NCBI GenBank assembly: GCA_902775895.1
Contig: CACYNO010000006.1
Location: 24,330-88,329, forward strand
Length of the DNA: 64,000 nucleotides
Direction of reading: 5' to 3'
Source of the DNA: an uncultured Lachnospiraceae bacterium
GTDB taxonomy: Bacteria > Bacillota > Clostridia > Lachnospirales > Lachnospiraceae
Shown: positions 51,910 to 62,099 of the stretch, in pieces
Position numbering within the stretch: the stretch's first letter is position 1
Layout of the letters: each line of letters starts with the position of its first letter
Notes under the pieces: generated by a model
Told to the model about the DNA's origin: nothing
Seen by the model: only the letters and a program-made list of their open reading frames with translations
Databases searched by the model: none
Translations under genes and position numbers: made by a program

Positions 51910-53205
51910 TTATCCAACCTTTAATTTGAACTTCTGAGCGTCATGCTCATTTGATATGATCTCTATATTGCCTCCGAGACTTCGGATCTTTCCGTCAAAA
52001 TCTTCGTAACCCCTCTGTATCAGGTGGATATCCTCAATCTCAGAAAACCCTTCAGCCGCAAGGGCTGCAAGCACCAAAGCCGCTCCCGCTCTTAAGTCCG
52101 GTGCACAAAGCTCTGCTCCCATCAGCTTCTCAACACCGTCAATGAAAAATATGTTACCTTCAAGATTTCCTTTTCCACCCATCCTGGCAAGCTCATCAAC
52201 ATATCTGAATCTGTTGTCGAACACGCCCTCCGTCACTATACTGGTACCTTCCGCAAGGGAAAGCGCCGCCGCAAACTGTGGCTGCATGTCCGTGGGAAAA
52301 CCCGGGTATGGCAATGTCTTTATATTGGTGGAATGAAGCTTTCCCTTTGAGATAACACGAACACTGTCATCTCCTTCCTCAACCTCGCATCCCATCTCAA
52401 TGAGCTTAGCGGATATTGACTCAAGATGCTTGGGGATAACATCGCATACCGTAATGTCTCCTCCGGTTATCGCCGCCGCAACCATAAATGTCCCTGCTTC
52501 TATCTGGTCGGGAATGATGGGGTATGTCACTGCATGAAGCTTCTTTACACCTTTGATACGGATAACGTCGGTACCTGCACCCTTTATCTTAGCCCCCATG
52601 GCATTAAGGAAGTTAGCCACGTCTACGATGTGAGGCTCCTTTGCCGCATTCTCAAGGATGGTCTCACCCTCTGCCATGCATGCTGCCATCATGAGATTGA
52701 TAGTGGCTCCTACTGAAACCATATCAAAGTAGATATGGGCTCCCGTGAGCTTCTTTGCTCTCGCCCAAACTATACCTCCTCCGATGATATCCACTTCGGC
52801 CCCCAACGCTTTAAAGCCTTTTATGTGCATATCTATGGGGCGGCTTCCGATGTCACACCCTCCCGGAAGCGCCACCTTTGCTTCCTTGTACTTCCCGAGA
52901 AGAGCCCCTATAAGATAATAGGAAGCTCTTATCCTCTTAACCTGATCATACTGTATATCAATGCTGTTTATGGTGCTGCCGTCTATCTCCAGCACGTTCT
53001 TATCCTTGAATGAAACACCGGCACCCACGCTTTTTACAGCCTGGATTATAACATTAGTATCTCTGACCAGCGGCATATTCTCTATGGTCACGTGCTCGTC
53101 AGTCATAACTGCTGCAGCAAGTATACCTAATGCCGCATTCTTCGCTCCGCTTATATGCACTTCACCTTTAAGTGGAACTCCGCCTTTAATAATATACTTT
53201 TCCAT
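51910..53205 (-). CDS. murA: UDP-N-acetylglucosamine 1-carboxyvinyltransferase
   Basis: First committed step of peptidoglycan synthesis, transferring enolpyruvate from PEP to UDP-GlcNAc. The 431 residues start MEKYIIKGGVPLKGEVHISG and carry the loop GGCDIGSRPIDMHIKGFKAL with the fosfomycin-target Cys (about 117). PGFPTDMQPQFAAALSLAEG and APDLRAGAALVLAALAAEG are further signatures. The 'GGCDIG' form is common in the second Firmicutes MurA paralogue. It has its own promoter and terminator, so it is a single-gene unit. Confidence 0.96.
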   Translation of the reverse strand: MEKYIIKGGVPLKGEVHISGAKNAALGILAAAVMTDEHVTIENMPLVRDTNVIIQAVKSVGAGVSFKDKNVLEIDGSTINSIDIQYDQVKRIRASYYLIGALLGKYKEAKVALPGGCDIGSRPIDMHIKGFKALGAEVDIIGGGIVWARAKKLTGAHIYFDMVSVGATINLMMAACMAEGETILENAAKEPHIVDVANFLNAMGAKIKGAGTDVIRIKGVKKLHAVTYPIIPDQIEAGTFMVAAAITGGDITVCDVIPKHLESISAKLIEMGCEVEEGDDSVRVISKGKLHSTNIKTLPYPGFPTDMQPQFAAALSLAEGTSIVTEGVFDNRFRYVDELARMGGKGNLEGNIFFIDGVEKLMGAELCAPDLRAGAALVLAALAAEGFSEIEDIHLIQRGYEDFDGKIRSLGGNIEIISNEHDAQKFKLKVG

Positions 53206-53264
53206 CGTATACAGGTCCTCTTTTTATTTTTATAAAAAATTTATAAACACACTATTTCTGAGCG

Positions 53265-53293
53265 ATTATACCACTATTTTAGGGGTTTTTCAA
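53265..53293 (-). promoter_or_regulatory. Sigma-A promoter of murA
   Basis: Minus-strand TTGAAA (53288-53293), exactly 17 bases, then TATAAT (53265-53270), in the gap after mfd. The leader is about 53 nt. Confidence 0.8.
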
Positions 53294-53309
53294 GGGTTTT
53301 ATGCGTTAA

Positions 53310-56300
53310 TCACGCGCATTTTCCTATGATGAGCATTAATTTTTCAAAAAGATCATCCTCAACAGTCATGACAAATTTCTTCACATCACCCGATCTGTAT
53401 TCCAGTCTCATATCCATATCCGTCCCCCGGCGTGTTCCTTTAACTTTAACAATATCATTTTCATGGGCACGGGATTTGATGAGCGCTATCTTTAGGAGGT
53501 TTTGCGCAGGTTCCGGTATATCACCGAATCTGTCCTTTAGTTCTTTTGCGATATCATCCATGTCATCCTGACCGGTGATGGCTGCTATACGTTTGTAAAA
53601 TTCCAGCTTTTGGGATTCCCTGTTTATGTATCCGTCAGGCAGGAATGCATCAATATCCAGATCGATCTCTGTTTCAAAATATTTGGGTATCTCGATCCCT
53701 TTAAGCTTTGCTACCTCTTCGTTAAGCATCCCGGTATACATGTCAAAACCCACGGCCTCCATGTGGCCGTGCTGTGTCTTTCCCAAAAGATTCCCTGCGC
53801 CCCTTATCTCAAGATCCTTCATGGCCAGCCTGTATCCGGACCCCAGCTCAGTTAAGTCCCTTATGGCAGAGAGCCTCTTATTTGCGATCTCGGTTATGAC
53901 CTTGTCTTTTGTGTACAAGAGAAATGCGTACGCCCTTCTTGCGGAACGCCCTACTCTTCCCCGGAGCTGGTAAAGCTGTGAGAGCCCGAATTTATCAGCA
54001 TTATCTATTATTATGGTATTGACGTTGGGGATATCAAGCCCCGTCTCTATGATGGTAGTGGAAACCAGCACATCGATCTCCCCGTTTATAAAATCTATCA
54101 TAATGCTTTCCATCTGCTTTTTATCCATACGACCGTGAAGTATCTCAAATGCCGCATCGGGAACCAGCTTTTCAAGACCTTCGCGTACCTCTTCGATGTT
54201 GTTTATACGGTTAAATACATAGTAAACCTGACCGCCCCTTTTTATCTCGCGGTTAATGGCTTCTCTTATGATGTAGTCATCTTTTTCAGACACAAAAGTC
54301 TGGACCGGCGTCCTGTCAGACGGCGGCTCTTCAAGGGTGCTCATATCCCTTATCCCCGCAAGACTCATATTCAGGGTCCTCGGGATGGGTGTTGCGCTTA
54401 GCGCCAGAACATCAACGTTTTCCTTGAGTTTTTTGATCTTTTCTTTATGGTTTACACCAAAACGCTGCTCTTCGTCTATTATGAGAAGCCCCAGGTCTTT
54501 GAAGGTTACATCCTTTGAGAGTATCCTGTGGGTTCCGATAACTATATCCGTCAACCCTTCTTTTAATGAACGGGCGCATTTTTTGTTTTCCGTGGTGCTC
54601 CTTAGTCCCGACATAAGCCCCACAGTCACCGGAAACGCCCTCAGTCTTTCCGTAAAGGTATCGTAGTGCTGTCCTGCAAGAATAGTAGTTGGTGTAAGAA
54701 AAGCCACCTGTTTCCCGTCCTGTACGGCTTTAAACGCAGCCCTGAGGGCAACTTCCGTTTTACCGAATCCCACATCGCCGCAGATCAGTCTTTCCATGAT
54801 CCGGGAGCTTTCCATATCTCTCTTTACATCTCTTATGGCATCAAGCTGGTCCGTGGTCTCCTCGTAAGGGAAGCTCTCCTCAAACTCCGTCTGCCATACC
54901 GTATCCGGGGAAAAAGCAAATCCCTTCGTACTCATCCTTGCAGCATAAAGGCGCACCAGATCCCTTGCTATGCTCTCCGCTCCTTCCCTGGCTCTTTTTT
55001 TTGTATTATTCCAGGCTGGAGATCCCAGCTTGTTTATCTTGGGCGGTTTATCCGTATCTGCACAGGCATATCTCTGAAGAACGTCCGTCTGGGTGGCTAC
55101 GATAAACAGTGCGCTGTTTCCGGCATATTCAATCTTTATGTAATCCTTTTCCACGTCCTGGATGGTCTTTTTTTCAATACCCCTGTATATACCTATTCCG
55201 TATGTATCATGAACTACATAGTCTCCGGGAGTAAGAGACAACTCTTCCGTCCTTTTTCTTTTTGTTTTCTTCCTTCCCCTCTTTCTTCCGGAACCCGTGA
55301 AGATATCGTTTTCCGTTATCAGGGCAAACTTACATTCCGGATACACAAAACCGTGACTTATGCCGCCGGCGACTATCATCACGCTTCCTTTTGGGATCTT
55401 TTCATCAAGGTCATCCCCGAAAAATACGTTTATCCCTTCCGCCTCCAGCTCACCCGCCATCCTGTTCCTGCGGGAAAGTGAACCTGTGACAGCTATAGTC
55501 CTGTAACCTTCTTTTTTGTAGCGCTTCAGGTCCTCCACAAGTACGTTAAATGAATTGTTGTAGGCATTTATCCCCGTAGCGCCTGCGTTTACGCTTATGT
55601 CAGCTTTTATCTTTTTATCCGTGATCCCGAAGTTGTTGATACCCGCAAACCTTTTGGACAGGGCTTTTTTAAAGACCTTATCCGGACTCTCTAACATATC
55701 CTGCTGCCCGGGAAGTATATAACCCTTTGAAAAACGAAACTCTCTGCTGTAGTCGTATTCTTCTTTTATTACATAAGCTTTAGCCTTTAACATTGTGGTC
55801 TCGTAAAATGAGATCAGTGAAATATCGTCGGGGAAATAGTCCGTAAGGTTCTCCGGTTTTTTTTCAAAATACAGGAAGCCCTTGTCCGTACCGCCGCTTT
55901 CTATGTCATGAAAGGCTTTTCTTAAACGGTTGCCGGACTCCCTGTCTGATCCCAGTTCTTCCAGGCGGGCATCAAAATCTTTTTTTACTTTTTTTAAGGC
56001 TTTTTCTTTTTCTTCTGCCGAAAAAAGATGTTCCGTGGCAGGAAATACCGTTACCTGATCCGTATCTTCCCTGCTCCTTTGGGATTCCGGATCAAAATAT
56101 CGTATGGAATCTATCTCGTCCCCCCAGTACTCTATACGCACAGGATCATCACAGCCCATGGGAAATATATCTATTATCCCCCCTCTTTCCGAGAAATCCC
56201 CCGGCACTTCCGTAAGAGGCTTTTTTTCATATCCCATATCCACAAGCTTTGAAACAATGGTGTCCATGGGAATCTCTTCACCTTTTGTCACCGTAAATAT

Positions 56301-56723
56301 CCTTTCGGTAAATTTTTCAAAAGGCGTCAGTTTTTCCATAAGAGCACCCACGGTGGTTATCACGGTAAGAGGCGCACCTTTAACTCCGGATAAAACGTCT
56401 GATATTTCTTTTATACAATACAGCCTGTCCCTGCTTATCTGGTTTCCGTGAATGTCGGCGCTGTAAAAGATCATGTCCTTTGCGGGATACACACAGGTCC
56501 TTGCACCAAAAAACCGGCAGTCTCCCTCTATGGAGGCTGTCTTTTTTTCATCGTCTGTCACTATCAGGTTCAGCTTAAAATTCCTGCCAAGGATCGCCTG
56601 TATGTGGGATTTCTGGGAATCGGTGCACCCGTGTACTTCCACTGTCCCCACTGTCTTTTGCAGTATCTCTTCAGCCTGTCCAAGGCCTAAAAGCTCATCC
56701 GTTATATCAAGGTATTCCTTCAT
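53310..56723 (-). CDS. mfd: Transcription-repair coupling factor Mfd
   Basis: Translocase that removes RNA polymerase stalled at DNA lesions and recruits UvrA. The 1137 residues are full length. They comprise UvrB-like domains, the RNA polymerase-interacting domain (TPGDYVVHDTYGIGIYRGIE, about 490-510), and the RecG-like helicase with Walker A LICGDVGFGKTEVALRAA (about 640), the DEEQRFG box, QLRGRVGRS and a C-terminal TRCF domain. It follows pth by eight bases, an arrangement seen in many Firmicutes. Confidence 0.96.
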   Translation of the reverse strand: MKEYLDITDELLGLGQAEEILQKTVGTVEVHGCTDSQKSHIQAILGRNFKLNLIVTDDEKKTASIEGDCRFFGARTCVYPAKDMIFYSADIHGNQISRDRLYCIKEISDVLSGVKGAPLTVITTVGALMEKLTPFEKFTERIFTVTKGEEIPMDTIVSKLVDMGYEKKPLTEVPGDFSERGGIIDIFPMGCDDPVRIEYWGDEIDSIRYFDPESQRSREDTDQVTVFPATEHLFSAEEKEKALKKVKKDFDARLEELGSDRESGNRLRKAFHDIESGGTDKGFLYFEKKPENLTDYFPDDISLISFYETTMLKAKAYVIKEEYDYSREFRFSKGYILPGQQDMLESPDKVFKKALSKRFAGINNFGITDKKIKADISVNAGATGINAYNNSFNVLVEDLKRYKKEGYRTIAVTGSLSRRNRMAGELEAEGINVFFGDDLDEKIPKGSVMIVAGGISHGFVYPECKFALITENDIFTGSGRKRGRKKTKRKRTEELSLTPGDYVVHDTYGIGIYRGIEKKTIQDVEKDYIKIEYAGNSALFIVATQTDVLQRYACADTDKPPKINKLGSPAWNNTKKRAREGAESIARDLVRLYAARMSTKGFAFSPDTVWQTEFEESFPYEETTDQLDAIRDVKRDMESSRIMERLICGDVGFGKTEVALRAAFKAVQDGKQVAFLTPTTILAGQHYDTFTERLRAFPVTVGLMSGLRSTTENKKCARSLKEGLTDIVIGTHRILSKDVTFKDLGLLIIDEEQRFGVNHKEKIKKLKENVDVLALSATPIPRTLNMSLAGIRDMSTLEEPPSDRTPVQTFVSEKDDYIIREAINREIKRGGQVYYVFNRINNIEEVREGLEKLVPDAAFEILHGRMDKKQMESIMIDFINGEIDVLVSTTIIETGLDIPNVNTIIIDNADKFGLSQLYQLRGRVGRSARRAYAFLLYTKDKVITEIANKRLSAIRDLTELGSGYRLAMKDLEIRGAGNLLGKTQHGHMEAVGFDMYTGMLNEEVAKLKGIEIPKYFETEIDLDIDAFLPDGYINRESQKLEFYKRIAAITGQDDMDDIAKELKDRFGDIPEPAQNLLKIALIKSRAHENDIVKVKGTRRGTDMDMRLEYRSGDVKKFVMTVEDDLFEKLMLIIGKCA

Positions 56724-56731
56724 TTATCTCT

Positions 56732-57292
56732 TTATCCGTTAAAACTGGTCATAGCCGCCGGGGTTCCTTCTTTGATCATACACTCCACTGCCTCTGCTGT
56801 CTTTTCAATAGCTTTTTCCATCTCGGTAAGATCTTCTTTTTTGAATCTTCCCAGCACCCAGTCCACAAGGTCAAAATGCGGCGGTTTTTGTCCGACACCT
56901 ATCTTTACCCGGTCAAACTCATCAGTCCCCAGCTCTTCTATTATGTTCTTGATGCCGTTATGCCCGCCTGCGCTCCCCCTTTGCCTTATCCTGATCCTTC
57001 CCGGATCCAGGGAGACATCATCGTATATCACTATGAGACTCTCAACCGGCTCTTTGTAATAATCAAGCAGTGTGCGGATCGCCACTCCCGAAAGGTTCAT
57101 ATAGGTCTGGGGCATGACCAGGAGGACCTTTTCCCCCTGTATCATACCTTTCCCCGTAAGAGCATGCCTTTCAAAGGATACTATGGAGATATCGTTGTCA
57201 TGTGCCAGCTTTTGCAGCGCCATAAATCCCGCATTATGCCTTGTTCCTTCATATTCTTTTCCCGGATTTCCCAATCCCGCTATTATCCGCAT
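56732..57292 (-). CDS. pth: Peptidyl-tRNA hydrolase
   Basis: Releases peptides from prematurely dropped peptidyl-tRNAs. The 186 residues start MRIIAGLGNPGKEYEGTRHN, with the catalytic His in RHNAGF. MPQTYMNLSGVAI, LIVIYDDVSLDPGRIRIR and GSAGGHNGIKNII are Pth signatures. The ribosome site is GGTGA. It is the first gene of pth-mfd, divergent from murC. Confidence 0.96.
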   Translation of the reverse strand: MRIIAGLGNPGKEYEGTRHNAGFMALQKLAHDNDISIVSFERHALTGKGMIQGEKVLLVMPQTYMNLSGVAIRTLLDYYKEPVESLIVIYDDVSLDPGRIRIRQRGSAGGHNGIKNIIEELGTDEFDRVKIGVGQKPPHFDLVDWVLGRFKKEDLTEMEKAIEKTAEAVECMIKEGTPAAMTSFNG

Positions 57293-57372
57293 CTTTTTTC
57301 ACCGTCTTAAAAATATTATGTTTTATATTGTAACACATAAGAAGTATTTTTGTATTTGTGCTTAAAATTCCA

Positions 57373-57402
57373 TTGTTTTTTTATGCGCTTCTGGTCTATA
57401 AT
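57373..57402 (+). promoter_or_regulatory. Promoter of the murC-to-prs gene group
   Basis: TTGTTT (57373-57378), an 18-base spacer, and TATAAT (57397-57402), about 36 bases before the murC ATG. Confidence 0.65.
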
Positions 57403-57438
57403 AACTCTTAAAGATATTTTGGGAGACGGAGGAAAAAA

Positions 57439-58821
57439 ATGGATCATCTTGATTATAACAACCCGGTAAATGTGCATTTTATCGGCATCGGAGGCTCCAG
57501 CATGAGCGGGCTGGCATCTATCCTGATCTCCCGGGGCTTTAAGGTTTCCGGGTCCGATGCGGTACACAACGCTGCCACAAAAGAACTTGAAGAAAAAGGG
57601 GTTCGCATCGGGTATCCCCAGTCTCCCGACAATATCCCGGAGGATACTGATCTTGTGGTATATACCGCAGCGATACATGATGATGACCCGGAACTTTCCG
57701 AGGCAAGAAGACGCGGGATACCCACGGAGACAAGAGCCGTACTCCTGGGTCAGATAATGAAGCAGTATGGACAGTCCGTAAACGTATCGGGAACCCACGG
57801 AAAGACCACTACCACTTCCATCATTACCGATATCCTTATCTCTGCAGGGATGGATCCCACGGTATCCGTGGGTGGCGTAGTTGAGAGCTTCGGCAGCAAT
57901 ATGCGTATCGGAAGTTCGGATGTTTTTGTTACGGAAGCCTGTGAATATACCAACAGCTTTCTGCATTCCTATCCCACTATCGCGGTCATCCTGAATATAG
58001 AAGAAGACCATCTTGACTTCTTCAAAGATATTGACGATATCCGTAAGTCCTTTAAGGCCTTTGCAGACCTTCTTCCCGAAAACGGTACTCTTGTTATCAA
58101 TTCCGACATTGAAGGTTTTGAAGATTTCCGTCCGGAGTCCGGTGCTTCTTTTATCACCTACGGCACAGATCCTGACAAAAGCGACTATCTCGCTGATAAC
58201 GTGTCTTTTGATGAAAAAGGTATGGGATCATATGACCTTTTGATCCGCGGTGAAAAAGTGTGCCGTGTAGAACTTAGCATACCCGGCATGCACAACGTAT
58301 CCAATTCTCTTGCGGCCATCGCTGCCTGCATGGCTGCCGGCGCTACTGCTGAGGATGTGGCAAAAGGATTAAAGAAGTCCACAGGCGCACACAGAAGGCT
58401 TGAGTATAAGGGCGAGTTCAACGGGGTATCCGTGATCGATGATTATGCACATCATCCCGATGAGATAAAAGCTACCCTGGATGCGGTCCGCCTTATGTGC
58501 AAAGGGGATGTCTGGGGAGTATTCCAGCCCCACACCTATTCCAGGACAAGGGATTTTCTTGATGAATTTGCGGACGCCCTGTCCGGCGGTGCCAGCCACA
58601 GCCTTCTGGCTGAAGTCTATAACGACAGAGAGATCGATACATACGGGGTAAGCTCCGCGGATATCGCACGAAAGGTTCGTGAAAAAGGTGGAGACGGCAT
58701 CTTCTTTGATACCTTTGAAGAGATAACCGACTATCTCCGGAAGAACTGCAAGCCGGGAGACGTAGTGGTGACCCTGGGTTCAAAGGACGTTTATAAGATA
58801 GCAGACGAACTTACAAAGTAA
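57439..58821 (+). CDS. murC: UDP-N-acetylmuramate--L-alanine ligase
   Basis: Adds L-Ala to UDP-MurNAc, the first amino acid of the peptidoglycan stem. The 460 residues begin with NPVNVHFIGIGGSSMSGLAS (MurC N-domain). They include the ATP-binding loop SGTHGKTTTTSIITDIL (about 117-133), the VTEACEYTNSFLH region, NIEEDHLDFF, FNGVSVIDDYAHHPDEIKAT and GVFQPHTYSRTRDFLDEFA. GGAGG precedes the ATG. It starts a plus-strand group with the DnaD-like, DnaI-like and prs genes. Confidence 0.96.
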   Translation: MDHLDYNNPVNVHFIGIGGSSMSGLASILISRGFKVSGSDAVHNAATKELEEKGVRIGYPQSPDNIPEDTDLVVYTAAIHDDDPELSEARRRGIPTETRAVLLGQIMKQYGQSVNVSGTHGKTTTTSIITDILISAGMDPTVSVGGVVESFGSNMRIGSSDVFVTEACEYTNSFLHSYPTIAVILNIEEDHLDFFKDIDDIRKSFKAFADLLPENGTLVINSDIEGFEDFRPESGASFITYGTDPDKSDYLADNVSFDEKGMGSYDLLIRGEKVCRVELSIPGMHNVSNSLAAIAACMAAGATAEDVAKGLKKSTGAHRRLEYKGEFNGVSVIDDYAHHPDEIKATLDAVRLMCKGDVWGVFQPHTYSRTRDFLDEFADALSGGASHSLLAEVYNDREIDTYGVSSADIARKVREKGGDGIFFDTFEEITDYLRKNCKPGDVVVTLGSKDVYKIADELTK

Positions 58822-58840
58822 CTTTTTTAAGGTACAAAAC

Positions 58841-59842
58841 ATGAGCAATATCAAACTTACAGCCTCTGAAGGAGGCTTTACACCTGTCCCCAATTTTTTC
58901 ATTGATTCCTGTATGATGCAGGCAAACGGGGAATATATCAAAACCTATCTCTTTCTTTTAAAGAGCTTTTATGCCGGAAACACAGACCTGACCGTTTCCG
59001 GCATTGCCGACTGTCTTGAACAGACGGACAAGGACGTCATACGGGCTCTTAAATACTGGGAAAAGAACAATGTCATCAGGACCGAGATAGACGATGAGGG
59101 GCTTATCACCTGCGTTGATTTTTCAAACAGACGGGAAAATACTACTGTCGCTTCCGTAAGAGCAGCATCTCCTGAGCTTTCCAGGGACTCTGATGAGTTC
59201 CGGGAGCTTGTTCTGTCTGCGGAAAGATATTTCGGAAGGACCCTAAGGGCAACTGATGTGAACATCCTACTGAATATGGTAAACGGACTGAACCTTTCCT
59301 GTGAGCTGATCGACTACCTTTTATGCTATGCCGTGGAAAAAGACAAAAAAAGCATGAGATATGTGGAGGCTACGGGTATTGCATGGCTTGACGAAGGGAT
59401 CACTTCTCCCTCAGATGCCAAGGAATATCTGAAAAGCAATAACGATGTAGTCTCCTGCGTCATGAAATCCTTCGGCCTTCAGAAAAGATGTCCCGCTACA
59501 CAGGAGATGGCTTTTATCCTTAAATGGAGGGATGATTTCGGCTTTAATACGGACATCATCATAGAAGCCTGCAACCGGACCATGGCCGCCCTAAGCAACC
59601 CCAGTTTCCACTACGCTGACAAGATACTGTCCAACTGGCACGATAAGGGGATAAAGAATTTTGATGATATAAAGAAGCTGGATGATGAATTTTCATCTTC
59701 TTTAAAACCTGCTTCTTCCTCAAAAAAGAAGACTGATAAGCCCCTCACAAAATTCCATAATTTTGAACAGCGAGATATCGACTTCGACGACATAGAACGC
59801 CGCATAGCCGAAAACAACACTAAGAAATACGGAGAAAGCTGA
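58841..59842 (+). CDS. DnaD-domain replication initiation protein
   Basis: A 333-residue protein. The N-terminal part (about 10-95) is a winged-helix-like region with TPVPNFFIDSCMMQANGEYI and LTVSGIADCLEQTDKDVIRA. The following DnaD/DnaB_2-type helical domains are seen in SAERYFGRTLRATDVNILLN and FILKWRDDFGFNTDIIIEA, with the KYWxxxxI-type end (ILSNWHDKGIKNFDDI). Such proteins help load DnaB helicase at oriC or restart forks. The DnaI-like ATPase gene follows two bases later, a typical pairing. Confidence 0.88.
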   Translation: MSNIKLTASEGGFTPVPNFFIDSCMMQANGEYIKTYLFLLKSFYAGNTDLTVSGIADCLEQTDKDVIRALKYWEKNNVIRTEIDDEGLITCVDFSNRRENTTVASVRAASPELSRDSDEFRELVLSAERYFGRTLRATDVNILLNMVNGLNLSCELIDYLLCYAVEKDKKSMRYVEATGIAWLDEGITSPSDAKEYLKSNNDVVSCVMKSFGLQKRCPATQEMAFILKWRDDFGFNTDIIIEACNRTMAALSNPSFHYADKILSNWHDKGIKNFDDIKKLDDEFSSSLKPASSSKKKTDKPLTKFHNFEQRDIDFDDIERRIAENNTKKYGES

Positions 59843-59843
59843 T

Positions 59844-60794
59844 ATGCCTCTTACAAGTGTCCAATATGCAACCATAACCCGGGAATATGACCGGATCCGC
59901 TCTGATAATGAACATATCCTTAAAGACCGCATCAAAGAAATAGAGAGTCTCTCTCCGGAGTATGATGCCCTGCAAAAAGAGATAGGAAGTCTTTCCAGGA
60001 AAGCCGCCCTTGCCGCTCTGGAACGGGGGGCAAATGACTCTTCCTCATATAAAACCCGGATAAGAGAACTGGATAAAAAACAAAAAGAGATACTGGAAAG
60101 TCTGGGCAAGCCTGCGGATTATCTTGACCCGATCTATGACTGTCCTCATTGTCATGATACAGGCATAGCCGGCGGGCAGCGCTGCGCCTGTTTCAAAAAA
60201 AAGGCCATAGAACTGATCTATAATGATTCCAACCTTAAGAATATAACCGAAGGCATATCATTTGATTCCTTTGACCTTTCCCTTTACTCTGATGATGTCC
60301 GGGACGACACGGGAAAAAGTCCCCACGCTTACGCCGGGGAAGCTCTTTCAGCTGCAAAAGCATTTGTCCGGGATTTTGACCTCCACCATGATAACATTCT
60401 CATTTACGGAAGCACCGGTGTGGGCAAGACCCTTCTTTCCACCTGCATTGCAGGAGAACTGATAAAAACGAGCCACAGCGTGGTTTATCTTACGGCAGTA
60501 GAGCTTTTTGAAAGGCTGGGTGAAAATGATGATAACTCGCCTCTTCTTGAGTGCGACCTTCTCATAGTCGACGACCTGGGAACGGAACTCACCAATTCCT
60601 TTACCACCTCAAAGCTCTTCTACTGCGTAAATGAGAGACTTTTGAGGCAAAAAAGCACCATAATATCAACTAACTTAAGTCTCGGCGAGATAAGGAACAA
60701 CTACACCGAAAGGATATATTCCAGGATACTGAATTCCTATATGATATTAAAGCTTACCGGTGATGATCAGCGGACTAAAAGACTTTATTCTTGA
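59844..60794 (+). CDS. DnaC/DnaI-like helicase-loader ATPase
   Basis: A 316-residue AAA+ helicase loader. The N-terminal helical part (about 1-100) ends in a zinc-type knuckle: CPHCHDTG and RCACFKK (about 101-118). The ATPase has Walker A YGSTGVGKTLLSTCIAG (about 189-205), Walker B LLIVDDLGTELTN and sensor IISTNLSLGEIRNNYTERIY. It lies two bases after the DnaD-like gene, and presumably both act on the DnaB encoded at 18247. Confidence 0.93.
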   Translation: MPLTSVQYATITREYDRIRSDNEHILKDRIKEIESLSPEYDALQKEIGSLSRKAALAALERGANDSSSYKTRIRELDKKQKEILESLGKPADYLDPIYDCPHCHDTGIAGGQRCACFKKKAIELIYNDSNLKNITEGISFDSFDLSLYSDDVRDDTGKSPHAYAGEALSAAKAFVRDFDLHHDNILIYGSTGVGKTLLSTCIAGELIKTSHSVVYLTAVELFERLGENDDNSPLLECDLLIVDDLGTELTNSFTTSKLFYCVNERLLRQKSTIISTNLSLGEIRNNYTERIYSRILNSYMILKLTGDDQRTKRLYS

Positions 60795-60856
60795 CTATAC
60801 TTCTGTAAAAAGATATATTGAAACCTGACTAAACACATTTTATAAACGGAGGGAAA

Positions 60857-62053
60857 ATGATGCCACGAAACGAACAGCATACCGGTTCCGTACCATTCGG
60901 TACACTGGGTATAATACCCCTTAAGAGTTTTGCCGAAATGGGAAAAAAAATTGATGAATGCCTTGTGAGATGGCGTTCTGAAAGAGAAGGGAATCCCCGT
61001 GTCTTTGAAACAGAGGGCTATAAGAGAGACAGTTACATAGTAAGCGCCGAGACTCCGAGATTCGGTTCCGGTGAAGGAAAGGGAGTCATAAACCAGTCAG
61101 TAAGAGGACACGACCTTTATATCCTTGTTGATGTTTGCAACTACTCTCTTACCTATAAGCTCTGCGGTCAGATAAACCATATGTCCCCGGATGACCACTA
61201 TGCGGACATAAAGAGGATAATCGCTGCTGCTGCAGGAAAAGCAAGAAGGATAAATGTTATCATGCCTTTCCTCTATGAGAGCAGGCAGCACAGAAGGACG
61301 GGACGCGAATCACTTGACTGCGCCCTTGCCCTTCAGGAGCTGACTGATATGGGTGTCGATAATATAGTGACTTTTGATGCCCACGACCCCCGGGTCCATA
61401 ACGCTATCCCTCTCAAAGGCTTTGAGTCCGTATCAGCCACTTACCAGTTCATAAAACACCTTTTACTCAGCGTAGGCGACCTTAAGATCGACTCCGACAA
61501 CATGATGGTCATAAGCCCGGACGAAGGCGGTATGGGAAGAGCCGTTTATTTTGCAAACGTTCTGGGTCTTGATATGGGAATGTTCTATAAGAGGCGTGAT
61601 TATACAAAGATCGTAGACGGACGAAACCCCATCGTTGCTCACGAGTTCCTGGGTACAAGCGTTGAAGGCAAGGATGTGATCGTTATCGACGATATGATCT
61701 CCTCAGGAGACAGTCTTTTAGATGTGGCAAAAGAGCTCAAAAAGCGCAAAGCAAACAGAGTCTTTGCCGCCACCACCTTCGGACTGTTTACCAACGGATT
61801 TGAGAAGTTCGACAAAGCATATGAGGACGGCATCATTTCCAAGATACTTACCACAAACCTTGTATATCAGCCGCCTGAACTCCTTGATAAACCCTGGTAT
61901 ATAAACGTTGATATGAGCAAATACATCGCTCTTATCATTGATACCATTAATCATGACGCTTCAGTTGCTTCACTACTTACACCCATCGACAGGATACACA
62001 AAAAGGTTAAGGAATATAATGAAGCAAAAGGTGCTATTGATATAGACGAATAA
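60857..62053 (+). CDS. prs: Ribose-phosphate pyrophosphokinase, long clostridial form
   Basis: Makes PRPP from ribose 5-phosphate and ATP, for nucleotides, His and Trp. At 398 residues it is about 80 longer than the common enzyme, as in other Clostridia. Signatures are DLYILVDVCNYS, ALALQELTDMGVDNIVTFDA, HDPRVHNAIP and the PRPP loop DVIVIDDMISSGDSLLDVAK. GGAGGG precedes the double ATG. It follows the DnaI-like gene by 62 bases and ends at a bidirectional terminator. Confidence 0.94.
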   Translation: MMPRNEQHTGSVPFGTLGIIPLKSFAEMGKKIDECLVRWRSEREGNPRVFETEGYKRDSYIVSAETPRFGSGEGKGVINQSVRGHDLYILVDVCNYSLTYKLCGQINHMSPDDHYADIKRIIAAAAGKARRINVIMPFLYESRQHRRTGRESLDCALALQELTDMGVDNIVTFDAHDPRVHNAIPLKGFESVSATYQFIKHLLLSVGDLKIDSDNMMVISPDEGGMGRAVYFANVLGLDMGMFYKRRDYTKIVDGRNPIVAHEFLGTSVEGKDVIVIDDMISSGDSLLDVAKELKKRKANRVFAATTFGLFTNGFEKFDKAYEDGIISKILTTNLVYQPPELLDKPWYINVDMSKYIALIIDTINHDASVASLLTPIDRIHKKVKEYNEAKGAIDIDE

Positions 62054-62092
62054 AAAAAAGAAAACCGGGAAACTTCCCGGTTTTCTTTTTTA
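62054..62092. terminator. Bidirectional intrinsic terminator
   Basis: Stem GAAAACCGGGAA / TTCCCGGTTTTC (62060-62085) with a two-base loop, flanked by A- and T-tracts, between the converging prs gene and the 62100 gene. Confidence 0.93.
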
Positions 62093-62099
62093 TTACAGA